DNA of 64,000 nt from Ampelocalamus luodianensis (Eukaryota; Streptophyta; Magnoliopsida; Poales; Poaceae). Numbering within the stretch: position 1 is the stretch's first letter; every line of letters starts with the position of its first letter. The DNA is taken from positions 11,733,840-11,797,839 of the forward strand of contig CM070628.1 in the NCBI GenBank assembly GCA_036346255.1. Direction: 5' to 3'. Below the pieces are notes generated by a model. That model worked only from the letters and a program-made list of their open reading frames with translations. It had not been told where the DNA came from and did no database searches. Shown here piece by piece: positions 43,927 to 54,719 of the stretch. Made by a program: the position numbers and the translations under genes.

Positions 43927-46900
43927 TGTGGGGACCCTGGTAATTATCTCCATAAGACCGAGATTAGACAAGGTCTTAAGGACATAATTACGGGTCTCCG
44001 TTAAATGAATTCCAATTTAACTCTACCCAAGTGAGAGGCTTAGCCGAATACTGGAGCCTCAACGATCATGCGCGCTGCTCCCTTGCGAGCGTTACATGAT
44101 TGTCGATTCTCCCTCGATTCGAAGCACTATCCTTGGTGAGTTAAATGGGAATTCATCAACAACGAGTATGACATATATTGGCTCCCAAGATCAATGACCA
44201 ATATACTCATACCCTTACTCAACGTTGATTACATCCATACAACGCATACAACAAGAGATAACAGACATACTGCATAATAGTTAAGGTCTGCAGCTTATTA
44301 CAAACGGCCGACCGGCCAAATTTAAAGTAGAGTATCAAGTAACAGCGGAATTAAATAGATAAAGCAAAAGACCAGCAGTGGTATGCCCTTCACCCATCGG
44401 CAACCGACTGGGGTTAAATGGCAGCACACTACTCATTAGTGTCACCCAAGTCAACAATAGCGAGATCGTCATAATCATAACCTTCCTCACCTGAAAAGGC
44501 CAGCAAGCATCTGGCTGAGTACAAGCGTACTCGCAAGTCTTACACAAATAAAAATAGTTATGCATAAGGGTCATTCAAAGGATGGCTCATATTGGTTTAG
44601 TTTTGCGAAAAAGACGCAACAATTAACATCCTACACATACTAGTTTTTCATGTGCCCATTTAAGATCAGATTTGAAGTAGAAGTAAAACATGTAGTAAAG
44701 CATTTCAGTAATAAACAATTGAATCATACAAAGACCAAAGTGGCAGCCCACTTTGATATACTAAACACATGAACAACCCGTTCATGACGAATCCCAAGTT
44801 TAACCACAATTTTAATTAAAAGTCTAACAATAAGCAGCCACAAATTTCAAGCGGTTGTCCATAACCGTGGACACGGCTATTCGAATAGATTAATACCTGC
44901 AGGTGTACTACTTTACCCACACGACTTGATTAGCCCGTAAGCCTCCAGAGGCCTCGAAATAGCACACTTCCTATGGTATGTCGGTAGGGTAAATCAAGAT
45001 CTGATCATTTTCACAAGAAAGCCCTATTGAGCTAAGTCCCCTTGTGAGATGGTTCCTTGCCTAGTACAAGCGTCGGATAGCACTTGCTAGGGGGCTCACA
45101 AGTTATATTGGAAATACCGATGCAATCAAAACAAAAGAATTGGTGCTCTCTTGCACACTATAAAGGATTACATCGGCTCCTCAAAGAACATAGGATTTCA
45201 CGGTCGCTATGCCCCTTACACCACCAAGGACTTAACACAATAAAACCCTCCCCTACTTAACCATACGGCTCCCAACCCGTGTGGTGGCAAAGACGAGTGT
45301 TGCTTGAACGAGAGGTACCCAAAGTTCGGTCCTCAATTGTCCAGACAAGTCCTTCCACATACCCAATTCTCGTGCACAAAGACACCATCACTAACCAACA
45401 CTTGTCCGGACCAAATCTCTTTTAAAAATGACAAAATTTGACTCATAAAACAGCTACAAAGAGCTGAAGTAAAAACATAAAGTAAGGGTTGTATGTATCC
45501 CAAAACCATCGGGTTATTCCCGACGATCGAACTACCGTATCTAGACTTGCATGGCTAAGCAATTCTATCACCCATAATTCACACATCCTATCTTAAGCAT
45601 ATAGGAGTTGGCATAATTCAAGATTAACCTCAAGCATAGGACATATCTAAACTACACATCACAAAAATATTGACATAATCAAAATAGCATGCAAGCAATT
45701 ATCATTGCACTAACTTAACCAAAACTGGGATCAAATATGATGCAAAAGAAAGTTCAAATGATGCTTGCCTTGCTGGTACAGTAGCTGCTCGCTCTCAGTA
45801 GCGTAAGTGTCGATGTCAATATGCTCGGGATCTATATAATTATAACATCAAATAAATACCGAGAAAACAACTCAAAAACCAAAATGCTCAAAAATGCATG
45901 ATTTTTCTACAGTAGTTAGGTCATGATTTTAAAGGATTTTTGGTGAAAGAATTATTTCATTTTGATTTAGCATGTGAAAGTTATAATGGTCTGAATTTCA
46001 GATTTCAATAAGCCGTCATTATGTAATTTAATTATGAAGTAAAATTTTGTAGAACAGTGGCGGGGTAAAGGATCACATAGGTAAATAGGTAATATTAATA
46101 CAAGTTCAGAATAGTTGAGTTTGTCCCATTTGGAGTTTTTATGATTTTGTTATCGATTTTCAAAGTTATCAGCCTTTTATAGCATACAAATAATGGAGTT
46201 AAGGAGTTTATTCTCCCAAAATAGTTTCTGTGATAGAGGTAATGTGGATACTATTTTAATAATTAAGTTCACTGAAAATGAAAATTATCAAAAGTGGTCT
46301 CACTGTTTTTGGAGTTTCCAATATTTACTTATGCATTTTTAAAGATTTCAGTCCATTTTCCTATTGTAAATATAATGATTCTAATGAATAAATTTCCAAT
46401 TAAAGCCCTCTGCTACAGAGACATGTATGAAACTAATTTTGATAGGAAGTCCATTAAGAATGTAAATTTTCAGAAGTGGTTTCATGTGATTTGGAGTTAA
46501 GATGAAATAGTTATGCATTTCTAAAGTTAATACTAATTTCGGTGTATAAATAAACTGATTTCGAATTTACTAAAGTGATTTTTACTCTTCTCACCAAGTG
46601 CAGCGCTAGCCGCGATCAACTGGACCATGGGCCGCTCGTCGTGGCGATCTTTGGCGCGCGCGCGACGTGTGCGTGCTAGAGGCGATGGTTGCAGCCGTTG
46701 GATCAAGATCCAACGGTCCATATTCGAGATGCAATAGGACGGTCCGAATGTCTCACAAATCCAGCCGTTCCTTTCGATCCGACGCCCATGATCGTAGCGT
46801 AATCGAAATTCGAAGAGCCACCAACCGGACCGTCGATATCGCATCGGACGGTCCACAACGATCAAGTGTAAGAACGCGCGATAAGACATCGCACGTGTTT

Positions 46901-48781
46901 AAATTTTTGGGCCCACACGTCAGTGGCTCCAACGTTTACCAAACGTGTTGTTTTCTGTGGGTGGGGCCCGCATGTAATAGACTCATCAGCGCCGCTTAAG
47001 ACAACACTTAAATGCTAATGATTGGAGTTTAACGGCTAATGACATGCTACAGTGACGGTCGGCGTACGACAACGGGATTTCATCCCGCGCGCTTCACCGG
47101 CGGCTTGCCGGCGATCCCGGCCACGGCGGCGTGAACCAAGAGCATGGACAGATGGAGAATAGCAAGGCGCTCCCAATGGGAGTAGTCCCGACGACTGAGC
47201 CGGCCCAGAACGGCGGCTAGCCGACGGCGAGCGGCGGTACTAAATACTGCAAAAGGAGCTACGCCGATTTGAACGCGTTCTGAGCAAAAGTACACATGCT
47301 TATGCTCCTAGGGGGCATGAGGAAGCTACCTGAGCTAGGAGAGGGCCTGGAGAAGCTTGGGGATAGCTGGAGCAGTGTCGGCGCCGGAGAAGAAGTAGCG
47401 GCACAACACGACTTCACGTGGAGAAGATGATTGGAGAAACCTTAAGGACAGAGAATGGTTAAGGTAGCTCAAGGACCATATGAGAATGCTTCATGAGCAA
47501 AGAATTGAAGAATGGCTTACCAAAACGAAGTGGGAGAGGAAAGGTTGTTTCCCCGGCCGAAAATGGTTCAATCTTCAAATCAACAAAATCCTGCCGTGCA
47601 AGGACCAAATCGATTGAGGGTTCTGACCATTAAACTAAGGCATACAAAGTGACGCGATGGAATGTGGGTCATACCTTCCGGAGACGAAGAAGACACGAGG
47701 GTGTCCTCCGGAGCGTGCTCTGGTACCGAGCTAGAGCACGACGATGGGGCAGAGGCTACAAGCAAAAATAAGAGTTCGCTTGAGCAAAAATGGAAATGCC
47801 AATGAACATGGAACGGAGGAGCACCACCCGGTGGAAGCTTACCCAAGTAGAAGCCGAGAGAAAGCCTCCCTCTCCTCTGTCAACCGAGGAGAAGTGAGGG
47901 AAAAGGAGGGCTTCGAGGGGTGATAAAGCCAGAGGGACGTTGGGGGTGGGTGCGGTGTGCAGAGAAGAAACGCGGGGACAGGCCAACGGGCGCGGTGAAG
48001 TGACAGGGATCAGGGCGAGACGACCGCGTGGCGAGGAGTGTCTGCGAGGGCGCCGGGAGGTTGAAGGCGGGCGACAAGCGGGCCCGTGATGGCAGCGACT
48101 TAAGGTGCGGGGGTAAGCTAGCGCTACGTGGCCGAATGAGGACCGTTAGATCAGGATTGGAAGGGTGAGATTTCACGTGTTGTTTTGAACTGTCTAACAG
48201 TGGCGGAATCTGGACCGTCGATCTCAGATCCAAGGGCTGCATGTGCGGTGCATTTAAGTGACGCGGTCGAGTCAAGCCGCTGTGGTCGGACCGAGTCCGA
48301 CTGCAGTCCGAGCCATAGGAACGATCAGCTTGGTGATTCTAATTTATTTGATTCTAGTTTGGTGAGGCTTTATAAATAGAAATAAATTTCTAAAAATTAT
48401 GAAATAATTTGTGGGGTTCTGGGATGACATAATTCTCATAAAAATTATAAAACCCTACTGTTAGTAATATAGTTTGTGATACTTAAATTCAAACATGTTG
48501 TATGTCTATAAATGTTGCTTGAATTTTAATGAGGTTCAAACTAGTCCCAAAATTTTGAAAAATTATATTAATTCATGATAATTAATTTAGTATTCGAATA
48601 AATTGGTTCCAGATGATGATCACAACTTTTTATCACTGATTTGAATTGAAATTTAAATTTGAAGGGTAGGTTCATGTTTTTAACAGATTTTCCAAGTGCA
48701 ATAAATTATGAAATGGTTTGAATTTAATAATGCATGCTAATGAAATACATATTAATCCATTTTAATTCTTTGGGTGTGACA
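43927..48781 (-). repeat. 3' LTR (4,855 bp)
   Basis: Plus strand TGTGGGGACC ... GGGTGTGACA. Pairs base for base with 54720-59565 apart from scattered substitutions and many one- to three-base indels, clustered in the GC-rich part 46590-48310. Contains minus-strand ORFs (e.g. 47880-48275) without motifs. Confidence 0.93.
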
Positions 48782-48792
48782 AACCTCCCCTT
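48782..48792 (-). other. Polypurine tract
   Basis: The minus strand reads AAGGGGAGGTT immediately before the 3' LTR start TGTCACACCC. Confidence 0.85.
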
Positions 48793-48949
48793 ACAAAAGA
48801 TCTCGACCCGAGATCTGGGTGGAGAAGAATTAGAAAGTTTTCATTAGAAGTTCTAATTTATGTTGTCTTGATTTCCTTCAAAGATAGTGTTGACAGGTTA
48901 TAATTTACATTAATATGTTTTACCTTTCCTTTCTTGATACGAAGGCACT

Positions 48950-49612
48950 TCATGCAGAGAAGAGTTCTGGATATGCCGCTCGCATCCGGTCTTCACGTTC
49001 CCAAGTTGCTTCATTCTCCGTGTGGTTGCTCCATTGAACCTTGACGAACTTGATGTTACGATTCCTAGTCTTACGCTCGGTTTCATCAAGGATACGAATC
49101 GGGCTCTCTCGATAAGATAGATCGGGTTGCAAGTCGAGTTTATCCAACTCGGTTGCTTCCGTTGGAACTTGAAGACATTTCTTGAGTTGGGAGACATGGA
49201 AGACGTTATGCACGTCTGAGAGTGATGGTGGCAACTCCAACTGGTATGCCACCGATCCCAACTTAGCTAGAATACGGAAAGGTCCAATATAGCGAGGTGC
49301 TAATTTACCTTTGATTTGGAAACGACGAACTCCTTTCATAGGAGAGACTTTAAGATAAACATGATCGTCCACTTCGAAACTCAACTCGCGACGACGACGG
49401 TCGGCATAAGACTTCTGACATGATTGAGCCGCCCTAAGTCGTTCACGAATGACACGAACTTGTTCTTCAAAGATCTTCCACCAAGGTCGGGCCATAGAAT
49501 GGCCTCTCCCGCCGGACCAGTTCAAAGGTGTTCTACAAGCTCTCCCATACAATGCTTCAAGGGTGACATTTGAATGCTCGATTGGAAGTCGTTGTTGTAG
49601 GAGAACTCGCAA
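48950..49612 (-). CDS. Integrase C-terminal part with GPY/F and chromodomain
   Basis: Open for 220 codons to a stop before the PPT. It reads ALYGRACRTPLNW (end of the integrase core), the basic stretch QKSYADRRRRELSFEVDDHV, YLKVSPMKG, the GPY/F-type module KLAPRYIGPFRILAKLGSVA and YQLELPP, HNVFHVSQLKKC, then the chromodomain with IRILDETERKTRN, IKFVKVQWSNHTENEATWE and AYPELF at the end. Chromodomains of this kind steer integration to marked chromatin. It is the in-phase continuation of the integrase at 49557-50795; a frameshift at about 49,600 separates them. Confidence 0.85.
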   Translation of the reverse strand: MRVLLQQRLPIEHSNVTLEALYGRACRTPLNWSGGRGHSMARPWWKIFEEQVRVIRERLRAAQSCQKSYADRRRRELSFEVDDHVYLKVSPMKGVRRFQIKGKLAPRYIGPFRILAKLGSVAYQLELPPSLSDVHNVFHVSQLKKCLQVPTEATELDKLDLQPDLSYRESPIRILDETERKTRNRNIKFVKVQWSNHTENEATWEREDRMRAAYPELFSA

Positions 49613-50795
49613 ACGGTAAACATTTTTCCCAACTATCGCTGTAGGACAAGACGCAAGCCCGGAGAAGATCTTCCAAAACTTGGTTTACCCTCTCAGTTTG
49701 TCCATCTGTTTGCGGGTGGTAAGCGGAGCTAAAAGATAGACTGGTCCCCATTGCTTTATGTAAGCATTCCCAGAAATAGGATGTGAATTGAGGGCCTCTA
49801 TCAGAAACTATCACCTTTGGAACACCGTGGAGACAAACAATTCTTGCAATGTAAAGCTCCGCTAACTTGTCCCCACGGTAGATGGTCTTGACAGGAATGA
49901 AGTGAGCAACTTTCGTCAAATGGTCCACAATTACCCATATAGAATCAAATCCAGCTTTAGTTCTAGGAAGGCCGGTGATAAAATCCATGCCAACTTCTTC
50001 CCATTTCCACTGGGGAATGGGCAGGGGATCTAGAGTGCCAGCTGGCTTCAAATGCTCAGCCTTGACTCTTTGACATAGATCGCACTCGGCCACATACTGT
50101 GCAACGTGCCGCTTCATTCGGCTCCACCACAACTTCTTTTTCAAATCTTGATACATTTTCGTACTCCCGGGGTGGATAGAGAATTTGGAGTTATGAGCCT
50201 CCTTGAGAATCAATTCTCTCAAGTGGCGATCAAATGGTACCACCATACGGTTTCCAAACCATAGAGTACCTTGTGCATCTTGCTTAAAACATTTAGCCTT
50301 GCCTTGTTTCATTAGTTCTAAAATTTGAGCCACTTCCGCATCAGTTTTCTGGGCTTCTCTAATTTGGTCCTCAAGTGTGCAAGTCACACTGAGGGCTGCA
50401 AGCGAACCTTCTTCAACTATCTCCAGGTGTAGGTCTTGCAATGCAGCACATAAGCCTACAGAAAAAGGAGTTACCGACAAACAGTTGCATTGAGATTTTC
50501 TGCTCAAGGCGTCGGCCACGACATTAGCTTTCCCTGGATGGTAATGGAGTCCCATATCGTAATCTTTAATCAACTCAAGCCATCTTCTTTGTCTCAAGTT
50601 CAGGTCGGCTTGGGTGAAAATGTATTTAAGGCTTTTATGGTCGGTGTAGATCTCGCAACGATTACCGATGAGGTAATGTCGCCAAATCTTCAAGGCATGA
50701 ACTACAGCCGCGAGCTCTAGGTCGTGTGTGGGATAATTGGCCTCAATTGCCTCGATGCGTAGGCCACCACTCGGCCGTCTTGCATAAGCACACAA
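49557..50795 (-). CDS. RNase H end and integrase core
   Basis: 412 codons open. N-terminal RNase H/connection: EANYPTHDLELAAVVHALKI, IYTDHKSLKYIFTQADLN, QRRWLELIKDYDMGLHYHPG and NVVADALSRK. The integrase zinc domain has FSIHPGSTKMYQDLK and C-x2-C as AECDLCQ. The catalytic triad is all present: D in GMDFITGLPR, D in IVSDRGPQFTS and E in SAYHPQTDGQTERVNQVLED. Integrase joins retroelement DNA to the target. The C-terminal part lies in another frame (48950-49612). Confidence 0.88.
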   Translation of the reverse strand: MCAYARRPSGGLRIEAIEANYPTHDLELAAVVHALKIWRHYLIGNRCEIYTDHKSLKYIFTQADLNLRQRRWLELIKDYDMGLHYHPGKANVVADALSRKSQCNCLSVTPFSVGLCAALQDLHLEIVEEGSLAALSVTCTLEDQIREAQKTDAEVAQILELMKQGKAKCFKQDAQGTLWFGNRMVVPFDRHLRELILKEAHNSKFSIHPGSTKMYQDLKKKLWWSRMKRHVAQYVAECDLCQRVKAEHLKPAGTLDPLPIPQWKWEEVGMDFITGLPRTKAGFDSIWVIVDHLTKVAHFIPVKTIYRGDKLAELYIARIVCLHGVPKVIVSDRGPQFTSYFWECLHKAMGTSLSFSSAYHPQTDGQTERVNQVLEDLLRACVLSYSDSWEKCLPFASSPTTTTSNRAFKCHP

Positions 50796-51121
50796 CCGAG
50801 CCCATGGCGAGATGCATCACAATAGATATCAAAGCTCTTATGAATGTCCGCGTAACAAGCACGGAGCTTCATCGGGCATCCTTTCGTGGTTTGAAAGCTT
50901 TGCTCGTATTCTGCTGTCCACTCAAATTTCTTTTCTTTCTTTAGAAGTTGGGTCATAGGCTTCGCGATTTTTGAGAAATTCTTGATGAACCTACGGTAGT
51001 ATCCCGCAAGTCCAAGAAAACTACGAATGCCAGTGACGCTCTTGGGTTGCTTCCATTCAAGGACATCTCGTACCTTACTAGGATCAACAGCGACACCGCC
51101 CTTAGATAGGATGTGTCCCAA
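50717..51121 (-). CDS. RT thumb / connection and RNase H start
   Basis: MGHILSKGGVAVDPSKVRDV, SVTGIRSFLGLAGYYRRFIK, NFSKIAKPM, KKFEWTAEYEQSFQ and FDIYCDASRHGLGCVL with YASRQLRP. This is the segment between the RT and the RNase H, including the first RNase H Asp (YCDAS). A frameshift near 51,120 separates it from the RT and another near 50,750 from the RNase H/integrase ORF. Confidence 0.85.
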   Translation of the reverse strand: MGHILSKGGVAVDPSKVRDVLEWKQPKSVTGIRSFLGLAGYYRRFIKNFSKIAKPMTQLLKKEKKFEWTAEYEQSFQTTKGCPMKLRACYADIHKSFDIYCDASRHGLGCVLMQDGRVVAYASRQLRPIIPHTT

Positions 51122-51609
51122 GAAACTAACCTCTCGAAGCCAAAACTCACATTTGCTGAATTTGGCGTCTGCTGATGGTGGCGAAGCTTTTCTAACACTA
51201 GTCTCAAGTGTTGCTCGTGCTCAAGATCAGACTTAGAGTAGATAAGGATATCATCAATGAAAACCACTACAAACCGATCCAAGTATGCCATGAACACCGA
51301 ATTCATGAGATTCGTGAAATAGGCTGGGGCATTGGTCAAACCAAATGACATGACCGTGTACTCGTACAGACCGTAACGAGTAGAGAAGGCGGTCTTCGGA
51401 ATGTCCTCGGTCCTAACTTTAATCTGATGGTAGCCTAATCTCAAGTCAATTTTGGAGAACACCTGAGCTCCACTAAGCTGGTCAAATAGGTCATCGATCC
51501 GCGGGAGCGGATACTTGTTCTTGATGGTGACCTCATTCAACGGACGGTAGTCAACACACATTCGTAGACTCTTGTCTTTCTTCTTGACAAAGAGAGCCGG
51601 CATCCCCAA
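50953..51609 (-). CDS. Reverse transcriptase core
   Basis: MPALFVKKKDKSLRMCVDYR, PLNEVTIKNKYPLPRIDDLF, AQVFSKIDLRLGYHQIKV, AFSTRYGLYEYTVMSFGLTN and the catalytic block FVVVFIDDILIYSKS (F-I-D-D in place of Y-x-D-D, normal for Gypsy). The last ~40 residues are out of frame. The upstream RT start (PPNELAELKEQLKELQDKGF) is in another frame at 51551-51742. Confidence 0.88.
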   Translation of the reverse strand: MGMPALFVKKKDKSLRMCVDYRPLNEVTIKNKYPLPRIDDLFDQLSGAQVFSKIDLRLGYHQIKVRTEDIPKTAFSTRYGLYEYTVMSFGLTNAPAYFTNLMNSVFMAYLDRFVVVFIDDILIYSKSDLEHEQHLRLVLEKLRHHQQTPNSANVSFGFERLVSWDTSYLRAVSLLILVRYEMSLNGSNPRASLAFVVFLDLRDTTVGSSRISQKSRSL

Positions 51610-51820
51610 GGCGAGGAGCTAGGCTGATGAAACCCTTGTCTTGCAACTCCTTAAGTTGTTCTTTCAATTCAGCTAGCTCATTGGGCGGCATCCGATACGA
51701 CCTTTTGAGATGGGCGCGATGCGGGTGCAAGCTCAATGACAAACTCTACCTCTCGGTCGGGGCATGCAGGAAGTTCTTCAGGAACACATCGGGATACTCA
51801 CTCACCATCTGGAACCTCCT

Positions 51821-53496
51821 CTATCTTGAGGAGGTACTCACCTCTAAGGCATAAAGGTGAGAACTACCCACTAAAGGTGCAAAGACTACCTGGATGCCGT
51901 CCTCGCTAGTCACTGAAATAGACCGTTGGGCACAATCAATCTTCCCCTGATTCTTAGATAACCAATCCATCCCTAAGATAACATCGATGCCCACCGAACT
52001 TATCACTATTAGGTTTCTTTGAAAAGTTAACATTTTGTATTTCAATTTTACGTCCTCGCAGACTTGATCGGCGTAGAAAACCGACCCTGGGGACTGAATA
52101 TGATAAGGTGGGTGTAGTGTATGTATCTTGAATTGGTTAATTTCAGCATACTCATTTTTAATAAATGAATGAGATGCTCCAGAATCAAATAGAACGGATG
52201 CAGGACATGAATTAACAAGAAGTGTACCTAGCACGACGTCAGGTGCGTCTGTCGCCTCCTCTGCTGAGACGTGGCTGACGCGACCACGTGCATGCTGGGG
52301 TGGAGTAGGTGCTGCTCTCTGTGGTGGTGGCGGTGGCCTCACTGGAGCTGGGGCTGGTGGTGCTGGAGCAGAGTACGTCCGGGGCATCCCTCGCTGCTTG
52401 GCGAGGCACTGCGAAGCATAGTGGCCCCGACGCCCTGATGGAAACAAATGACGCCGGCTTGTATGCCCCGCCATCTGTGGTCTCGCCCCATTGTCCGCTG
52501 AGCTGCCGGTGGAGAAGGTCGTGGAGGTGCCACAGAGACCTCGACAGTCTTGAAGCCGGGCACGAGGTGCTCGAGGTAGTCCGGCGTGGCACGAAAATCG
52601 CACTCGCCATCGCCGTCGGAAGGCCTTCCTCCTCTTTCTCGACTCATCCACTGTCATGCTCTCATGCTCCACCACTATCGCCTTGTTGACCAGATGCTGG
52701 AAACTCCTGAAATCATGTGCAGCTAAAACAAGCCGCAACTCCTCTGATAGCCCATGGAAGAACCTGTTCCGGCGACGAGCGTCTGTCGAGACGTCGTCCG
52801 GAGCATACCTGGCCAAGTAGTTGAAATCATGCAGGTACTCAGTGACGGTCCGCCGTCCCTGTCTCAAGGCAAGGAACTGCTGCTGCTTGATAAGCAGCAC
52901 TCCCTCCGGTATATGGGCCTCCCGGAACGCATCCCTGAATTCGTCCCAAGTCGGGACGTGACCAGCGGGTTGCATTGCGGAATAACTATCCCACCATGCG
53001 CTCGCCGCCCCTGCCAACTGATAGCTGGCAAACAAGACTCTCTCAACCCCGGTACACTGCGCTATGTTCAGCTTCTTCTCAATGTTGTGCAGCCAGTCCT
53101 CTGCCTCCATCGGGTCCTTGCCGCCCGCAAATGTCGGAGGGTTGGTTCGCTGGAACTCAGCGAGACCCCCGGACGCTCGGTGCGGGGCAGCCCCTCCTGT
53201 CGGAACGGGAGCTGGAGCGGTGTTGCGCACGATCGCCTCAAGCATCCGGGTCTGGTCCATCCGGTTGCGCTCAATCATCATCATAAACTCGACCATGGAT
53301 GGTGGCGGAGGGAGCACCTCCTCAGGCGGTCCACCTGCCTGGGGACGGGCCGAGAGGGCTCGCCATGCCTAGACGGCTGCTGGGATGACTGTCCCTGATC
53401 GTAGAAATCGCTCAGAGGTGCTAGACGTGGTGCCCTAGATGGGGATGGGGAGCCTCTGCCGCGCAGGGCTCCTGATCGCGTAGTTGGTCCTGTCAT
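51821..53496 (-). pseudogene. gag and aspartic protease, frameshifted
   Basis: Gag begins at the ATG at 53496 (MTGPTTRSGALRGRGSPSPS), shifts frame near 53330, then is open from 53317 to 51821: MVEFMMMIERNRMDQTRMLE, GLAEFQRTNPPTFAGGKDPM, EAEDWLHNIEKKLNIAQ, LAGAASAWWDSYSAMQPAGH, FREAHIPEGVL, GRRTVTEYLHDFNYLARYAP. The zinc knuckle region (about 52390-52470) reads C-F-x...G-R-R-G-H-Y-A-S-Q-C across two frames, with the second Cys lost in an indel. Protease: LFDSGASHSFI (active D-S-G) and VDVILGMDWLSKN-type ILGMDWL. Gag would assemble particles; the protease would process the polyprotein. Confidence 0.85.
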
Positions 53497-53790
53497 CCTG
53501 TATTGGACAAGGATGGTTAGTAAATTAAGACAAAAGCCATTACTTGGCTTTACATGCACAATCAATATCAAAAAGCAAGAAAATTGTAACACCAAATGGA
53601 ACACCGAACATAAATCAGCATAAAACCGAATCGATACAACATCAGTACATAAGCGCCCGCAGGCTTAAGATTACAACTGAAATAGTAGTTTTTGCAAATG
53701 AAACATGATAGTTCGACTTCTACTACCCTATTACATAAACCTAAGGATACAAGCTCAAACATAGAGCTCCCTGCCTTAACAGCCTAGATA

Positions 53791-54504
53791 TTATTCCGGC
53801 CAAAGTTCAGGAAAGTCATCGGCGGTGGTATCCGAGGATCTGTATCTTCCGGTCTCCGGGTTGGTGAGGCGTAAGGGGGATCCTACGCCGATGATATGGC
53901 CTCCTACTTCAGGGAGACGATAGTCCGGCGGCGCAGAAATGTACGGTGAAACCTCATTAGCGCCATACAGCACATCCGGACGAATGAGCCTCATGTCATG
54001 CATGAGCTGTAAATGCTCCTGAGCTATAATGAGACGACGACGCGTCTCCCATAACTCATGCATCATGCAGCGATGCATTTGGTCCATCATGTGAACCAAT
54101 CTCGCCAACTGCCTGACTTGGGGGTCCTCCCCAAACTAGATCCTAGCAAACGAGTTCACGTCCCTAGCGCATGCGCGCATCGGGAAGTGGTCGTATGGGG
54201 GCTGGGCTAACTCCGTCAGGTCGTAGCGAAGACGACTCATGGCCACCAAAGCCACTTCTTGTAACGCCATGGCCTCCGAAGTACCACGCGCCTGGAAGCG
54301 GTAAGGTATGCTCCCAGTAACTTGTCTGGCAACGATATCTATCACTGCCATAAATTCCTCCATTCCAGGTCCTCGATCACGGCGGTAGATGGAATAAGTG
54401 GGCTGATATGTGAAGTTCGCCCTCCACATCATGTCTCGTAGCAACGCTGGGTATCCATCCACTCCTTCAGCCTGAGTTTCCCGGACAAGGTACTGAGGGT
54501 TCAT
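53791..54504 (-). CDS. Extra ORF between PBS and gag, unknown function
   Basis: On the minus strand one frame runs 238 codons from the ATG at 54504 to the stop at 53791, broken only by a TAG at 54136-54138. The first part reads MNPQYLVRETQAEGVDGYPA, MWRANFTYQPTYSIYRRDRG, MEEFMAVIDIVARQVTGSIP, YRFQARGTSEAMALQEVALV and AMSRLRYDL. The second part, FGEDPQVRQLARLVHMMDQM, HELWETRRRLIIAQEHLQLM and so on, is Arg/Leu/Met-rich and probably helical. No signal peptide, membrane segment or zinc motif is visible. I recall similar hypothetical proteins annotated many times in grass genomes, so this is a conserved additional ORF of grass retrotransposons. It is not gag: gag starts 295 bases downstream. The sister element at 15440 has only 418 bases between PBS and gag and lacks it. 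Function unknown. Confidence 0.75.
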
Positions 54505-54701
54505 CTAAAGGCAAGAAGGCAAGGTAAGTTAGTTTCATAAACCAAAACAGGATCAGGAGAGAAAAGATACTAAGATGGATAAGGAATAAAAGATATTCTT
54601 AACTTAAACTTTCTGAAAGTAATTTGATAATTCCAAAATATTTTGACTCCAGAAGGCTTACTAACTCCAATGCCAGTGCTACCTCTAACCTACGATCAAG
54701 A

Positions 54702-54715
54702 TGGCTCGATACCAT
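54702..54715 (-). other. Primer-binding site, one base short
   Basis: The minus strand reads TGGTATCGAGCCA, five bases after the LTR end, compared with TGGTATCAGAGCCA at 19587. The missing A lies within a CAG. Confidence 0.8.
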
Positions 54716-54719
54716 GTAT

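Noticed and set aside
47580..48275. Minus-strand ORFs in the LTR, also seen at 58370-58859
   Set aside because: The two LTR copies do not keep the same frame and show no motif, so they are not a conserved protein as read.
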